Source: Mesorhizobium sp. WSM3862 (GTDB taxonomy: Bacteria > Pseudomonadota > Alphaproteobacteria > Rhizobiales > Rhizobiaceae). Taken from it: a DNA stretch of 36,325 nucleotides. Positions 24,086-31,234 of the stretch are shown here, piece after piece (positions within the stretch are counted from its first letter, which is position 1; every line of letters starts with the position of its first letter). A program made the translations under genes and the position numbers. The stretch covers positions 1-36,325 of the forward strand of contig NZ_NSGE01000017.1 in the NCBI RefSeq assembly GCF_002294985.1, given 5' to 3'. The notes below the pieces were generated by a model. The model had not been told where the DNA came from and did no database searches. It was given only the letters and a program-made list of their open reading frames with translations.

Positions 24086-24916
24086 ATGGAGCACGAGGAC
24101 GATCTGAAGTCCCGTATCGAGGCCGCACTCGTTCACGGCCACCTCAGCCAATGGCAACGCCAATTCCTCGTGGACATGCGCGACCGATTGGTGAAGTACG
24201 GCCCGCGTACCCGGCTGAGCGCGAAGCAGTGGGCAAAGCTCCACGAACTCGTGGGCCCCGCACCGCCTATCACCCACGCACCGCCTATCACACACGCACC
24301 GTCCCACATGCGACCGAACAGGCCTCCGCCATCGGCGTTCTGGCGGCAGCGCCGCAGGCGAAACCCCTGGGCCCGTGAGGCCCGCTACCTGGCGTCCAGG
24401 TTCGTAAGGACCTTTGGCTTCGCTCTGGCCCTGGTCGTCGGGTCCTTGGTCTACTCGTATGTCGTCAAGGGTGGGCACATCAACTGGCCAAGCATGCCGT
24501 CCTTTGCAAGGTCGGGCGGAGGGGACAGGGTGCCGCTGGCCAGAACACAGTTTACCATTACGGATGGCGACACCATCCGGCTCGACGGTGCTGCCAAGGG
24601 AACCCGGCTGGTTGGCTTCAATGCTCCCGAAAGCATCGAGCCGAGGTGCGCCGTTGAGGCGGAGCTTGGGCGTCGAGCAAAGGCACGTCTCACAGAGTTG
24701 GTCGCTTCCGCGAAGCTCGAACTGGAGATGATCCCTTGCTCCTGTTTCCCAGGGACCGAGGGCACCGATCGCTGCAACTATGGCCGGAGCTGCGGCTCGC
24801 TGTTTGCCAATGGCCAGGATGTAGGTGACGTGCTGATTGCCGAAGGCCTGGCTGTGCCCTTTGTTTGCGGCGCAACAGGCTGCCCCCCTACTCCACGACC
24901 GTGGTGTGCGTCATAG
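24086..24916 (+). CDS. Membrane-anchored thermonuclease (SNase family)
   Basis: Codes for 276 residues from ATG 24086, with AAGGGGA just upstream; an earlier frame start at 24002 lacks such a site. Residues ~1-60 form a helical module (L-S-Q-W-Q-R-Q-F-L...L-S-A-K-Q-W-A-K-L) seen in phage-related proteins. Then come a P-P-I-T-H-A tandem repeat, a basic stretch, one membrane helix (FGFALALVVGSLVYSYVV) and an SNase domain. Active-site elements are kept: T-D-G-D-T-I-R, R-L-V-G-F-N-A-P-E and Y-G-R. A cysteine cluster (PCSC...DRCNYGRSC) inserts near the catalytic arginine. It is likely an extracytoplasmic nuclease. Confidence 0.85.
   Translation: MEHEDDLKSRIEAALVHGHLSQWQRQFLVDMRDRLVKYGPRTRLSAKQWAKLHELVGPAPPITHAPPITHAPSHMRPNRPPPSAFWRQRRRRNPWAREARYLASRFVRTFGFALALVVGSLVYSYVVKGGHINWPSMPSFARSGGGDRVPLARTQFTITDGDTIRLDGAAKGTRLVGFNAPESIEPRCAVEAELGRRAKARLTELVASAKLELEMIPCSCFPGTEGTDRCNYGRSCGSLFANGQDVGDVLIAEGLAVPFVCGATGCPPTPRPWCAS
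24260..24295 (+). repeat. 18-bp tandem repeat inside the thermonuclease gene
   Basis: Two units (24260-24277 and 24278-24295) differ at one base and are followed by a partial third. Each encodes A-P-P-I-T-H, giving an extendable Pro-rich linker between the N-terminal module and the membrane helix. Confidence 0.85.
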
Positions 24917-24946
24917 CCAGCCGGCCGCCGCCCAGCAAAGCCTGAA

Positions 24947-25255
24947 CTACTCAGGCTTGCCCCGTAAGCCAGTCACCCCATAGGTTGCGAAAGCGGCAGC
25001 ACCCGCCAAATCAAGGACTGCCCAAATCTCGCGGGTGAGATAGATCGGGGCAAGGGGATTAAACAATACCGCCACCGCTACAAAGCAAATCACCCACGGA
25101 GTCCAACTTTTGGCAAGGCGATATTGGTCCCAAGCGATGACTGCGGCCCATATTGCGACGACAATCCTGAGCAATTGGTAGTACGCGTAAGGCCACGGGG
25201 CCAGCGCTAGGACAAGTAAGGCAGCAGGAATCAACGCAGCTTGGTACTTGGTCAT
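24947..25255 (-). CDS. Small membrane protein, DUF6804-like
   Basis: Codes for 102 residues from ATG 25255; the frame extends upstream but the earlier part overlaps the preceding gene's end and is not hydrophobic. Three to four membrane helices are visible. The pattern W-P-Y-A-Y-Y-Q-L-L-R...F-N-P-L-A-P-I-Y-L-T-R-E-I-W resembles the DUF6804 group of small membrane proteins, whose role is unknown. It is the last of three tightly packed membrane-protein genes. Confidence 0.75.
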   Translation of the reverse strand: MTKYQAALIPAALLVLALAPWPYAYYQLLRIVVAIWAAVIAWDQYRLAKSWTPWVICFVAVAVLFNPLAPIYLTREIWAVLDLAGAAAFATYGVTGLRGKPE

Positions 25256-25268
25256 CTTTGTAGCCGTT

Positions 25269-25646
25269 TTATGCGAGGGGATCTGGTCCGTACCGGTTTG
25301 GCCCTTCCGTACCTGGCACAACACATAGCATGAGCACGAACGCCAATGAGGCAGCGCCTCCTATGTATTTGTCGGCGACCCCGACGGGCAGCCATAGAAG
25401 AGCGAGCCACCCGGTCACCCCCATATCGCGGAGGCGCTGGCCGGTGAGAAAGTACTGGCAGATCACAAAAGGTACGACAAATAGGAGCAAGATCAGGTAG
25501 CCGTTTCGCGCGGAGGCCGAGAAAATCCACAGCACCACGACGACAAAGAAAAGCACGCCAACAAGCAGCAGATTGGCCAGCACGAAGCTCTGCCGATTTC
25601 TGCGTATGGTCCCCGAGAACCAGTCCTCGTGAGCGGCCACGGCCAT
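25269..25646 (-). CDS. DUF805-like membrane protein
   Basis: Codes for 125 residues from ATG 25646, which overlaps the stop of the gene upstream (TAATG). Longer in-frame starts run antiparallel into that gene. Four hydrophobic helices, the R-L-R-D-M-G-V-T-G-W loop and the C-terminal G-T-E-G-P-N-R-Y-G-P-D-P-L are hallmarks of DUF805. These proteins are common in prophage and accessory regions; function unknown. Confidence 0.85.
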   Translation of the reverse strand: MAVAAHEDWFSGTIRRNRQSFVLANLLLVGVLFFVVVVLWIFSASARNGYLILLLFVVPFVICQYFLTGQRLRDMGVTGWLALLWLPVGVADKYIGGAASLAFVLMLCVVPGTEGPNRYGPDPLA

Positions 25647-25921
25647 TATCGGCGAGCAAAAGCTTGGAGGGTAGAAAGAGCCATGGCGGCAATCACATAC
25701 CAAAAGAACAGCACAACCCCTTGCCAGATCGGCCAGCCCCACACGGTCACAGCGCCGTAAACTCCAAACCCCGCGCCGACTATTGGTATGTACGTAAGAA
25801 ACCCAGCGATGACGAAACTCGCGAACCCACCGAAGCTGAAGGCGTGTCCGACACCATCTGCGACAGCAAAAAGCTGAATGAACCCTATAACGAAGTAAGC
25901 GATCACAAAGAATACTTGCAC
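25646..25921 (-). CDS. Small membrane protein of unknown function
   Basis: Codes for 91 residues from a GTG at 25921, with AGGGGG seven bases upstream; an in-frame ATG at 26002 lacks a site. Three hydrophobic segments are predicted (VFFVIAYFVIGFIQLFAVAD, FVIAGFLTYIPIVGAGFGVYG, VLFFWYVIAAMAL). It is the first gene of the three-gene membrane operon and divergent from the zinc-ribbon gene. Confidence 0.7.
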   Translation of the reverse strand: MQVFFVIAYFVIGFIQLFAVADGVGHAFSFGGFASFVIAGFLTYIPIVGAGFGVYGAVTVWGWPIWQGVVLFFWYVIAAMALSTLQAFARR

Positions 25922-26073
25922 GGTTCGTCCCCCTATGGCCTGGGTCGTTTGTATCGCCGCGATATGCGCCAACTCAAGTTCCACAAGCAAAACGCTTTTC
26001 AAAGATCACAACTTTTTCAAGCCTTGTTGGGTCGAAACAAAATTGCCAAGGCCGAGTTGACTTCGCAAGGAAT

Positions 26074-26406
26074 ATGTTCCTATCCGTGGACATGCCCGAG
26101 CCCAGCAGCCGAACCCGACGCCTTGTCCAAACGCTAAGCCTCGCCCATGACATAGGGCAGCTAATCCGCGTCCGCTGCATCAATTGCAACATCACCCGCC
26201 ACTACCTCCCCGGCGACCTCCTCAACCTCATGGGGGACATTCCCTTCTGGGATGTGGAGCGGCATATGCGGTGCGAGCGGTGTAGGCGGCGGGAGTTCGA
26301 CGTGGACATTCTACTGCCTAGCGCCGCGCAGGGCGTGAAGATACGCGTGAGGCGGCTCGTCGGGGTCCGTATGGTTCGGCGGGTGATGTGGAAGGATGAT
26401 AATTGA
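26074..26406 (+). CDS. Small zinc-ribbon protein
   Basis: Codes for up to 110 residues. ATG 26074 has AAGGA very close upstream; ATG 26092 is an alternative. Cys35-x2-Cys38 and Cys67-x2-Cys70 form a zinc ribbon around Y-L-P-G-D-L-L-N-L-M-G-D. The C-terminal third is basic. Proteins of this shape recur in rhizobial accessory regions without known function. It is convergent with the HNH-type gene, 12 bp apart. Confidence 0.7.
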   Translation: MFLSVDMPEPSSRTRRLVQTLSLAHDIGQLIRVRCINCNITRHYLPGDLLNLMGDIPFWDVERHMRCERCRRREFDVDILLPSAAQGVKIRVRRLVGVRMVRRVMWKDDN

Positions 26407-26418
26407 GCAGAGAGACAG

Positions 26419-27429
26419 CTAGCGGCCTTGAAACGAAACTACTGCGAGATTTCCCTCCTTATCAAACAGCGTAGTACCGCACCGTCCCGTTGCCTCATCT
26501 AACAATGCTGACCGCGTAGTGCGAAGGGCATTAGCCAGGGCGTAGCTAAATTCTTCATCGTTCCAGTCTCGGAAAATTCGGACTTCCTCAGTACCCGGTA
26601 GGAAACCTCTAGAATAGGGGGCCACTCTAACTTGATCCACTTGGAGCGCCTCTGGGCTCTCGGCGGTCAGGTAGAAATGAGTAGCATCTCGCAATGCCGC
26701 CTTGTAATGCACCCGAGCCGCCAGCTCTCTGAATTGTGTGCGGGATACCGTTGACCCGGCGAGGTTGAAGGGTCCTAGCGGCCCGACCTCCATTTGCAGC
26801 CCACCATCGCTAACGAAACAAACCCCCAACTGCCCGGCCATTACAGCCACGGACTGCCCAAAGATGTTCGTTGACAAATCGAAGCAGTCTTCTCCTCCGT
26901 CGGCAATCTTGAAGTGGTAAAGCGAGAACGGGAGGTCACCGTGCAGGCACCGGAATACGGTCGGCTTGCGGGCGCTTTGCATCAGGAAGTGGCAATGATG
27001 CAGTTCCTCGATAAACTCTGAGGAGACAATCGGCCCGCTCTCCGGCCTCGCGCGGTCAAAGAGCAGGCTAGTTTCCTTGACAAGTAGGCCGATGAGTATC
27101 TTTGCCAGCCAACGCCCCACCACCATCTTTTCGGTGATGGATTGCAGTGCTCCGTGTCGAAAGATCGGCTGAACGGCACTCTCTATCCTTGATAAGAAGC
27201 CCGTATTGCAGTCTACGCAACACGGGACCGTTAAGTGTCGATATTGTATCAAGCTTTGGTTGATAAGGGTAAGGCGCTGATTGGCCAGCTTGAACTGCCT
27301 TTGCAACCACTGCGGAACGACATGTTCGCCGCGCCCTGAACTGGGTGGGCCTCCACAGGCGAAACACTGGCGACGGGAAATGCTGTCCTCTGAGACGGCT
27401 CTCGCTGAGTCCTCAAGAATGTATGACAT
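26419..27429 (-). CDS. HNH-type zinc-finger protein, putative endonuclease
   Basis: Codes for 336 residues from ATG 27429. The N-terminal 80 residues have an HNH-like arrangement: C22-F-A-C25-G-G, then E35-H36-V-V-P and C71-V-D-C74-N75. The zinc-binding pairs and the E-H pair suggest a beta-beta-alpha metal nuclease. The rest (~250 residues) matches nothing I know. The gene follows the SRAP gene by 12 bp. The divergent protein at 30242 has the same C-x2-C-G-G...E-H...C-x2-C-N plan. Nuclease activity is inference. Confidence 0.65.
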   Translation of the reverse strand: MSYILEDSARAVSEDSISRRQCFACGGPPSSGRGEHVVPQWLQRQFKLANQRLTLINQSLIQYRHLTVPCCVDCNTGFLSRIESAVQPIFRHGALQSITEKMVVGRWLAKILIGLLVKETSLLFDRARPESGPIVSSEFIEELHHCHFLMQSARKPTVFRCLHGDLPFSLYHFKIADGGEDCFDLSTNIFGQSVAVMAGQLGVCFVSDGGLQMEVGPLGPFNLAGSTVSRTQFRELAARVHYKAALRDATHFYLTAESPEALQVDQVRVAPYSRGFLPGTEEVRIFRDWNDEEFSYALANALRTTRSALLDEATGRCGTTLFDKEGNLAVVSFQGR

Positions 27430-27441
27430 GTTCCTCTGCCC

Positions 27442-28146
27442 CTAAAACAACGACCTTTGGGCAGGCGCTTGTTGTGGAAACTTGATCTGCGTCGCCGGCT
27501 TCTCGACAATCACCAAGGCATCGTCCGGGGCTGTCCGCTGCATGTGCCGCGCTTCGGACCACGGGGCCGTGAACCAGGTTTCCACCTCCTCGCGGGTGTT
27601 GAGGATCACCGGCATAGCCTTCTCGTGGATGGGCGCTATGAGGGCGCTGGGCTTAGTCGTGAGGAAACCGTAAAGCTCGAAGTCGCCCGGCCCGTCCTTG
27701 ACCCTCCGGACTCCCTGCCAGCGCGTCCACATGCCGGCGAAGAAGAATAGCGGGCGGTCCTCACTTCGGGCGAACCAGTAGTTTCGCTGAATGCCGGTCT
27801 CGGGGTCCTTGTCGTTGGGCTTGGGGCTCGGCTCGGCGAAGCTCGTGACGGGCACCACACAGCGGTTCTCAACGCCAACATATTGCTGCCAGTGAGCGTA
27901 CTGCGGGTTGCGGATGTTGGTGGTGCCGTAGTCCGCCTTGCCCTTCACCCGCTCTGCCGGCGTAGGCATGCCCCAGAGCAGCTTGGCAAGCTCGCGCTGG
28001 CCATCGGGAGCGTTACGGACCACAGCGCCCGGCATGTTGGGATAGACATCTAGCGAGGGCTCAAGGTTGCCCATGATGTCCCGCATGGCGCGGGTCCACT
28101 CGCGTATGGCGTCTTGGCTGGTGGTGATGTTGTAGAGGTTGCACAT
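27442..28146 (-). CDS. SRAP-family protein (YedK/HMCES type)
   Basis: Codes for 234 residues. The start at ATG 28146 is fixed by the mechanism: SRAP proteins need Cys2, exposed after removal of Met, and the product begins MCNLYN. Other catalytic-site elements are present: T-T-N-I-R-N, the glutamate in V-V-P-V-T-S-F-A-E-P and the histidine in A-P-I-H-E-K-A-M-P-V-I-L. SRAP proteins covalently cap abasic sites in single-stranded DNA and often lie near DNA-damage genes. Its place inside an operon with exported proteins is unusual. Ten bases separate it from the gene upstream. Confidence 0.93.
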   Translation of the reverse strand: MCNLYNITTSQDAIREWTRAMRDIMGNLEPSLDVYPNMPGAVVRNAPDGQRELAKLLWGMPTPAERVKGKADYGTTNIRNPQYAHWQQYVGVENRCVVPVTSFAEPSPKPNDKDPETGIQRNYWFARSEDRPLFFFAGMWTRWQGVRRVKDGPGDFELYGFLTTKPSALIAPIHEKAMPVILNTREEVETWFTAPWSEARHMQRTAPDDALVIVEKPATQIKFPQQAPAQRSLF

Positions 28147-28156
28147 GCGGGAAGAC

Positions 28157-28513
28157 CTAGTCCTTCTGCGGGATTTCCGGCAATGCCCCATAGAGGGACA
28201 AAGTGGCCCGAACTAAGTCATGAAGTTGGTTCTTGTCGCAGTAGTTCAACAAGAAAGCCAGTTGAGCTTTTGGGGTCGCCTCCCCTAGATCCCGTAACGG
28301 CTCTTTGTGAGCCATGTGAAGCATATTCATGCCGCTCATAAAGCCTTGAGCCCACGACAACACCGCCATGCCTTCTGCGGACTTGTCGGTTGGGTTAACT
28401 CTTACGAACTCGGCGCAACTGCCTGTTCCGAGGCCGGCGATGGCAAACGGCTCTTTCCCCCACGAAGCAGCACACGATGACGTTAGCAAGGCAATCGACA
28501 AAAGCCATTTCAT
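28157..28513 (-). CDS. Small exported protein, Rap1a/Tai-like
   Basis: Codes for 118 residues from ATG 28513; an in-frame ATG at 28537 sits before the signal peptide. The signal MKWLLSIALLTSSCAASWG could be a Sec signal or an atypical lipoprotein signal. The body has C-A-E-F-V...L-S-W-A-Q-G-F-M-S-G-M-N and a late cysteine (N-Y-C-D), the layout of small Rap1a/Tai-type immunity proteins. That match is by pattern only. Third gene of a five-gene series. Confidence 0.6.
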   Translation of the reverse strand: MKWLLSIALLTSSCAASWGKEPFAIAGLGTGSCAEFVRVNPTDKSAEGMAVLSWAQGFMSGMNMLHMAHKEPLRDLGEATPKAQLAFLLNYCDKNQLHDLVRATLSLYGALPEIPQKD

Positions 28514-28533
28514 GGGCACCCCCAGGGTTGCAT

Positions 28534-28932
28534 TCAAAACTCAGGCACCAGCTTGTCTCGGCAGCTAAACTTGCCGCCCGTCCCCGAGTCCTTGATGCTC
28601 GAATTGTAGAACCTGCCCTTGGACTCTGCGGCTAGCAGCGCGTCCACCGTACCCTGGTCAATCTCGCAGTAGTGATACCAAGTCTGCTTAAGGCGGATGA
28701 GCATGTAAGAGTGCTCGGGGTTGTAGCACACGCGCTTGACCAAGCTGCTGTCTAACTCCCCCGTGCAGTTGAATTTGGCGAGGTCCACGAGGCCTCGATA
28801 CTTCACGTCTACGGTTTCGGCGGACAGCGACCCTGAGGCGGCCACCAACGCGACTCCGGCAATGGCCGCGCGTACCCTCATGGCTACAATGGCTCCGCTT
28901 AGGCGATGGAAAGTCCCACATGTCGCTGTCAT
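28534..28932 (-). CDS. Exported KTSC-like domain protein
   Basis: Codes for 132 residues from ATG 28932, supported by AAGGAG five bases upstream; ATG 28881, at the start of a conventional signal peptide (MRVRAAIAGVALVAASG), is the main alternative. The mature part resembles the KTSC domain: V-C-Y-N-P-E...M-L-I-R-L-K-Q-T-W-Y-H-Y-C-E-I, then S-K-G-R-F-Y-N-S-S-I-K. KTSC modules sit near lysyl-tRNA synthetase or in accessory proteins; function unclear. An export signal on one is less usual. Confidence 0.65.
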   Translation of the reverse strand: MTATCGTFHRLSGAIVAMRVRAAIAGVALVAASGSLSAETVDVKYRGLVDLAKFNCTGELDSSLVKRVCYNPEHSYMLIRLKQTWYHYCEIDQGTVDALLAAESKGRFYNSSIKDSGTGGKFSCRDKLVPEF

Positions 28933-28958
28933 CGTGACTCCTTGACGTTTGGCCGTCC

Positions 28959-30125
28959 TTATTGGCAGCACACCTTGCGAACGTACGTGTTACCGAAGGT
29001 CGCGTAGGCGTCATCGGGTATCGCACCCCGCGCCTTCATCTCGCTGACCAAGGTGCTGGCCATTGGCTCGTCATAGGTGTTGTCGAGCGTGATCGCGAAC
29101 CACCCGTTGGTGGCTAAATAGGCGGAGACGGGTATGGACGATCTTCGGACGTAGGCCTCGGCCTCGGCGTAGTTGTCGAAGCTCTTGACCTGTATGTGGC
29201 GTCGTCCAAATGGCCCGCTGTCGTACTGATCGACGTGGACCCAGGTGTCGTGCACATAGCCGATCTGGTTCCCGGCCTGGACTCGGTACCAGCGGCCGGC
29301 GGTGGCCAGGATTGCAACCGGGCTTCCATTCCGCAGCACCGCTACGTTAGTCGACTTTCCCTCCGGCAATGCCTTGAGGGGTGCGGAACCCTTGGGATGT
29401 CCAATTCGGCCGGAATGGGCTTCTGGAACTACTAGCGACGGGGTGGCCGGCGGTACAGGCGCGGAGGTCGATGTCGGCGCGGGCGATGGTGGCAGCGTCG
29501 GAGCTGGCACGGCACTTGCCACGGTTGACTGCCCTGCGCCGGGCGCGAATGTTACCACCCTGTACTTCGCCATCTCGCTCATGGAGAGGTAGCGGATGTC
29601 GTTGCTGTCATACTGCAGCGAGAGCTGAAGAAGAGCGGGGTCCACGCCCATTTCGATCATGTAGGTGATGACGTCGGCCGTGATTTGCTGGACAGCGGAG
29701 ACCGCCTCCTGAGTGGTGAAGGGAACGTCGCCCTGAAACGATGACTTGTGGACGCCTATCGAGCCCGCCTCGGCAAAGCGTATCACGCCGCCAAGGAAGG
29801 CCAACGAGCAAGCTGACTCGCACTCAGAGGCTCTAAACTGTGCGGTCGCCAGACCCATCCGTCTAATGAGCCGACCCAGGTCCATAGCTTTCTGGATGTT
29901 GCCGCCGGGGGAATGAAACGTAACCGCCGTGGAGGTGCTGGAACGCACCAGTGCCTCAAAGACCGACAAATCATCCTGGTAGGCAAAATCCCCTGATACC
30001 AGAATGTAGCGGAGCCCGCCGTCAGTCTGTCCCGCCTGGAACTGTAACCCGGCGCGGGCGGACGTAGCAGCTAGCAGCGTCGATACGCTGCACAACAGAA
30101 TCAGGATCGAGAAAACGCGAAACAT
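28959..30125 (-). CDS. Exported ClpP/crotonase-fold protease-like protein with SH3 and SPOR-like ends
   Basis: Codes for 388 residues from ATG 30125, giving a signal peptide (FRVFSILILLCSVSTLLAA). Residues ~35-200 form a serine-protease-like domain: oxyanion loop S72-P-G-G, nucleophile S104 in E-S-A-C-S and H126 in S-I-G-V-H-K, as in periplasmic ClpP-type proteins. A Pro/Ser/Ala linker (~210-240) leads to an SH3-like domain (about 245-300, W-Y-R-V-Q-A-G-N-Q-I-G-Y-V) and a C-terminal SPOR-like segment. SH3 and SPOR modules usually bind peptidoglycan. It is the first gene of the five-gene operon. Substrate unknown. Confidence 0.8.
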   Translation of the reverse strand: MFRVFSILILLCSVSTLLAATSARAGLQFQAGQTDGGLRYILVSGDFAYQDDLSVFEALVRSSTSTAVTFHSPGGNIQKAMDLGRLIRRMGLATAQFRASECESACSLAFLGGVIRFAEAGSIGVHKSSFQGDVPFTTQEAVSAVQQITADVITYMIEMGVDPALLQLSLQYDSNDIRYLSMSEMAKYRVVTFAPGAGQSTVASAVPAPTLPPSPAPTSTSAPVPPATPSLVVPEAHSGRIGHPKGSAPLKALPEGKSTNVAVLRNGSPVAILATAGRWYRVQAGNQIGYVHDTWVHVDQYDSGPFGRRHIQVKSFDNYAEAEAYVRRSSIPVSAYLATNGWFAITLDNTYDEPMASTLVSEMKARGAIPDDAYATFGNTYVRKVCCQ

Positions 30126-30241
30126 GGCCCCAAGCACCCCTGATCGAAGTCTAGCGTTGGCGAGCCGAAGTTGTCGAATCCTTGTTGCGAAGATAATGAA
30201 TTTCGGCGTGGACTCTATTTCTCGGAGGCGGGACGATTCGA

Positions 30242-31057
30242 ATGGGCGAAGCAAAGCAGCGAAAGACATTCTCGCAGCGGATCAGGGAAGACCAGCCGTA
30301 TTGCATCTTCTGCGGCGGAGATACGCCGAGTGAAACCGTTGAGCACTACCCGCCCCGCAGCATCTTCGACGGTAAGCACCGCCCCCGAGGTCTGGAGTTT
30401 GGGGCATGCAAGGAATGCAACGAGGCATCGCGTGAGGCCGATTTGGTGGCGGCCACCCTTAGCCGCATGATGCCGAACCCAAAGACTGAGGCTGGGCGGG
30501 AGGAGGTCCGGAAGCTCATCAACTCGGTGTGCCGCATCCCGGGGTTTGCTCAAGAGTTCCAACCGGACCGGAACCAGGCTGCCACCTTGCACCGCCTTCG
30601 AGACATTGCGCCTCGGCTCCCCTCGTGGAACTTCGTGCGGATCGACGGACCCATCGTTGCAAAGTCTATGACGGTCTTTGCCTCGAAGCTCGGCCTTGCG
30701 CTGCACACCGCGACCACTGGGCGCATCCTGCCGGCCTCAGGAGCTGTGGCTATCCAATGGTACTCGAACCTCCAGGCTTACCAAGATGCCCTGCCCAAAG
30801 AGTTCCTGGCTATGTGCGGGCCAGGGCGAACCCTCCGCCAGGGCAACTTCGAGGTGGGCGAGCAGTTTCGCGTCGCTAGCGTGGTGCCCGACGAAGACGG
30901 CTCGATGTCAGCTCACTTCGCCACCTTCCGGCAGTCGTTCGCCGTCCTGATGTTCGCCACGGAGCAACCAGAAGAGGCCCACAAGGGCTGGTCGGTGTCG
31001 CCGGGGTTCCTCAAGCGCCCCCTCACGGTGATCCCGGTGCAACAGACCCCTAGCTGA
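30242..31057 (+). CDS. HNH endonuclease-like protein
   Basis: Codes for 271 residues from ATG 30242, with GGAGGCGGGA upstream. The N-terminus holds a compact HNH motif: C21-I-F-C24-G-G, E34-H35-Y-P-P-R, C56-K-E-C59-N60. The C-terminal ~200 residues have no domain I recognise. The gene is divergent from the ClpP-like operon (116-bp shared upstream region). It shares its zinc-finger plan with the HNH protein that closes that operon. Nuclease function is inferred from the motif. Confidence 0.75.
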   Translation: MGEAKQRKTFSQRIREDQPYCIFCGGDTPSETVEHYPPRSIFDGKHRPRGLEFGACKECNEASREADLVAATLSRMMPNPKTEAGREEVRKLINSVCRIPGFAQEFQPDRNQAATLHRLRDIAPRLPSWNFVRIDGPIVAKSMTVFASKLGLALHTATTGRILPASGAVAIQWYSNLQAYQDALPKEFLAMCGPGRTLRQGNFEVGEQFRVASVVPDEDGSMSAHFATFRQSFAVLMFATEQPEEAHKGWSVSPGFLKRPLTVIPVQQTPS

Positions 31058-31165
31058 TAGAGAGCTTCGCCCTCATCGTCACCTCAAGGTAATGCGAGAG
31101 TCCGGTGCTAAAAGCAGTCACATTGAGCACCTACTCCAAGTGGGCCGACGATGAGGCGGGGCGGA

Positions 31166-31186
31166 GGCCTTCCAATACCTAAGGCC
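31166..31186. terminator. Hairpin between convergent genes
   Basis: GGCCTT (31166-31171) and AAGGCC (31181-31186) form a 6-bp stem with a nine-base loop between the HNH gene and the polymerase-like gene. No strong T-run follows on either strand, so termination is plausible but weak. Confidence 0.4.
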
Positions 31187-31201
31187 CCACCTGGAGCCCT
31201 T

Positions 31202-31234
31202 TAGCAGCGAGTTATTTCCCTATAGCAGCGACTT
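31202..31234. repeat. Short duplication around the polymerase-like stop codon
   Basis: On the minus strand TCGCTGCTATAGGG, at the end of the coding sequence, is followed seven bases later by TCGCTGCTAAAGGG, 21 bases apart. The two 14-mers differ at one base. It looks like a 21-bp tandem duplication that straddles the TAA stop. Confidence 0.7.
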
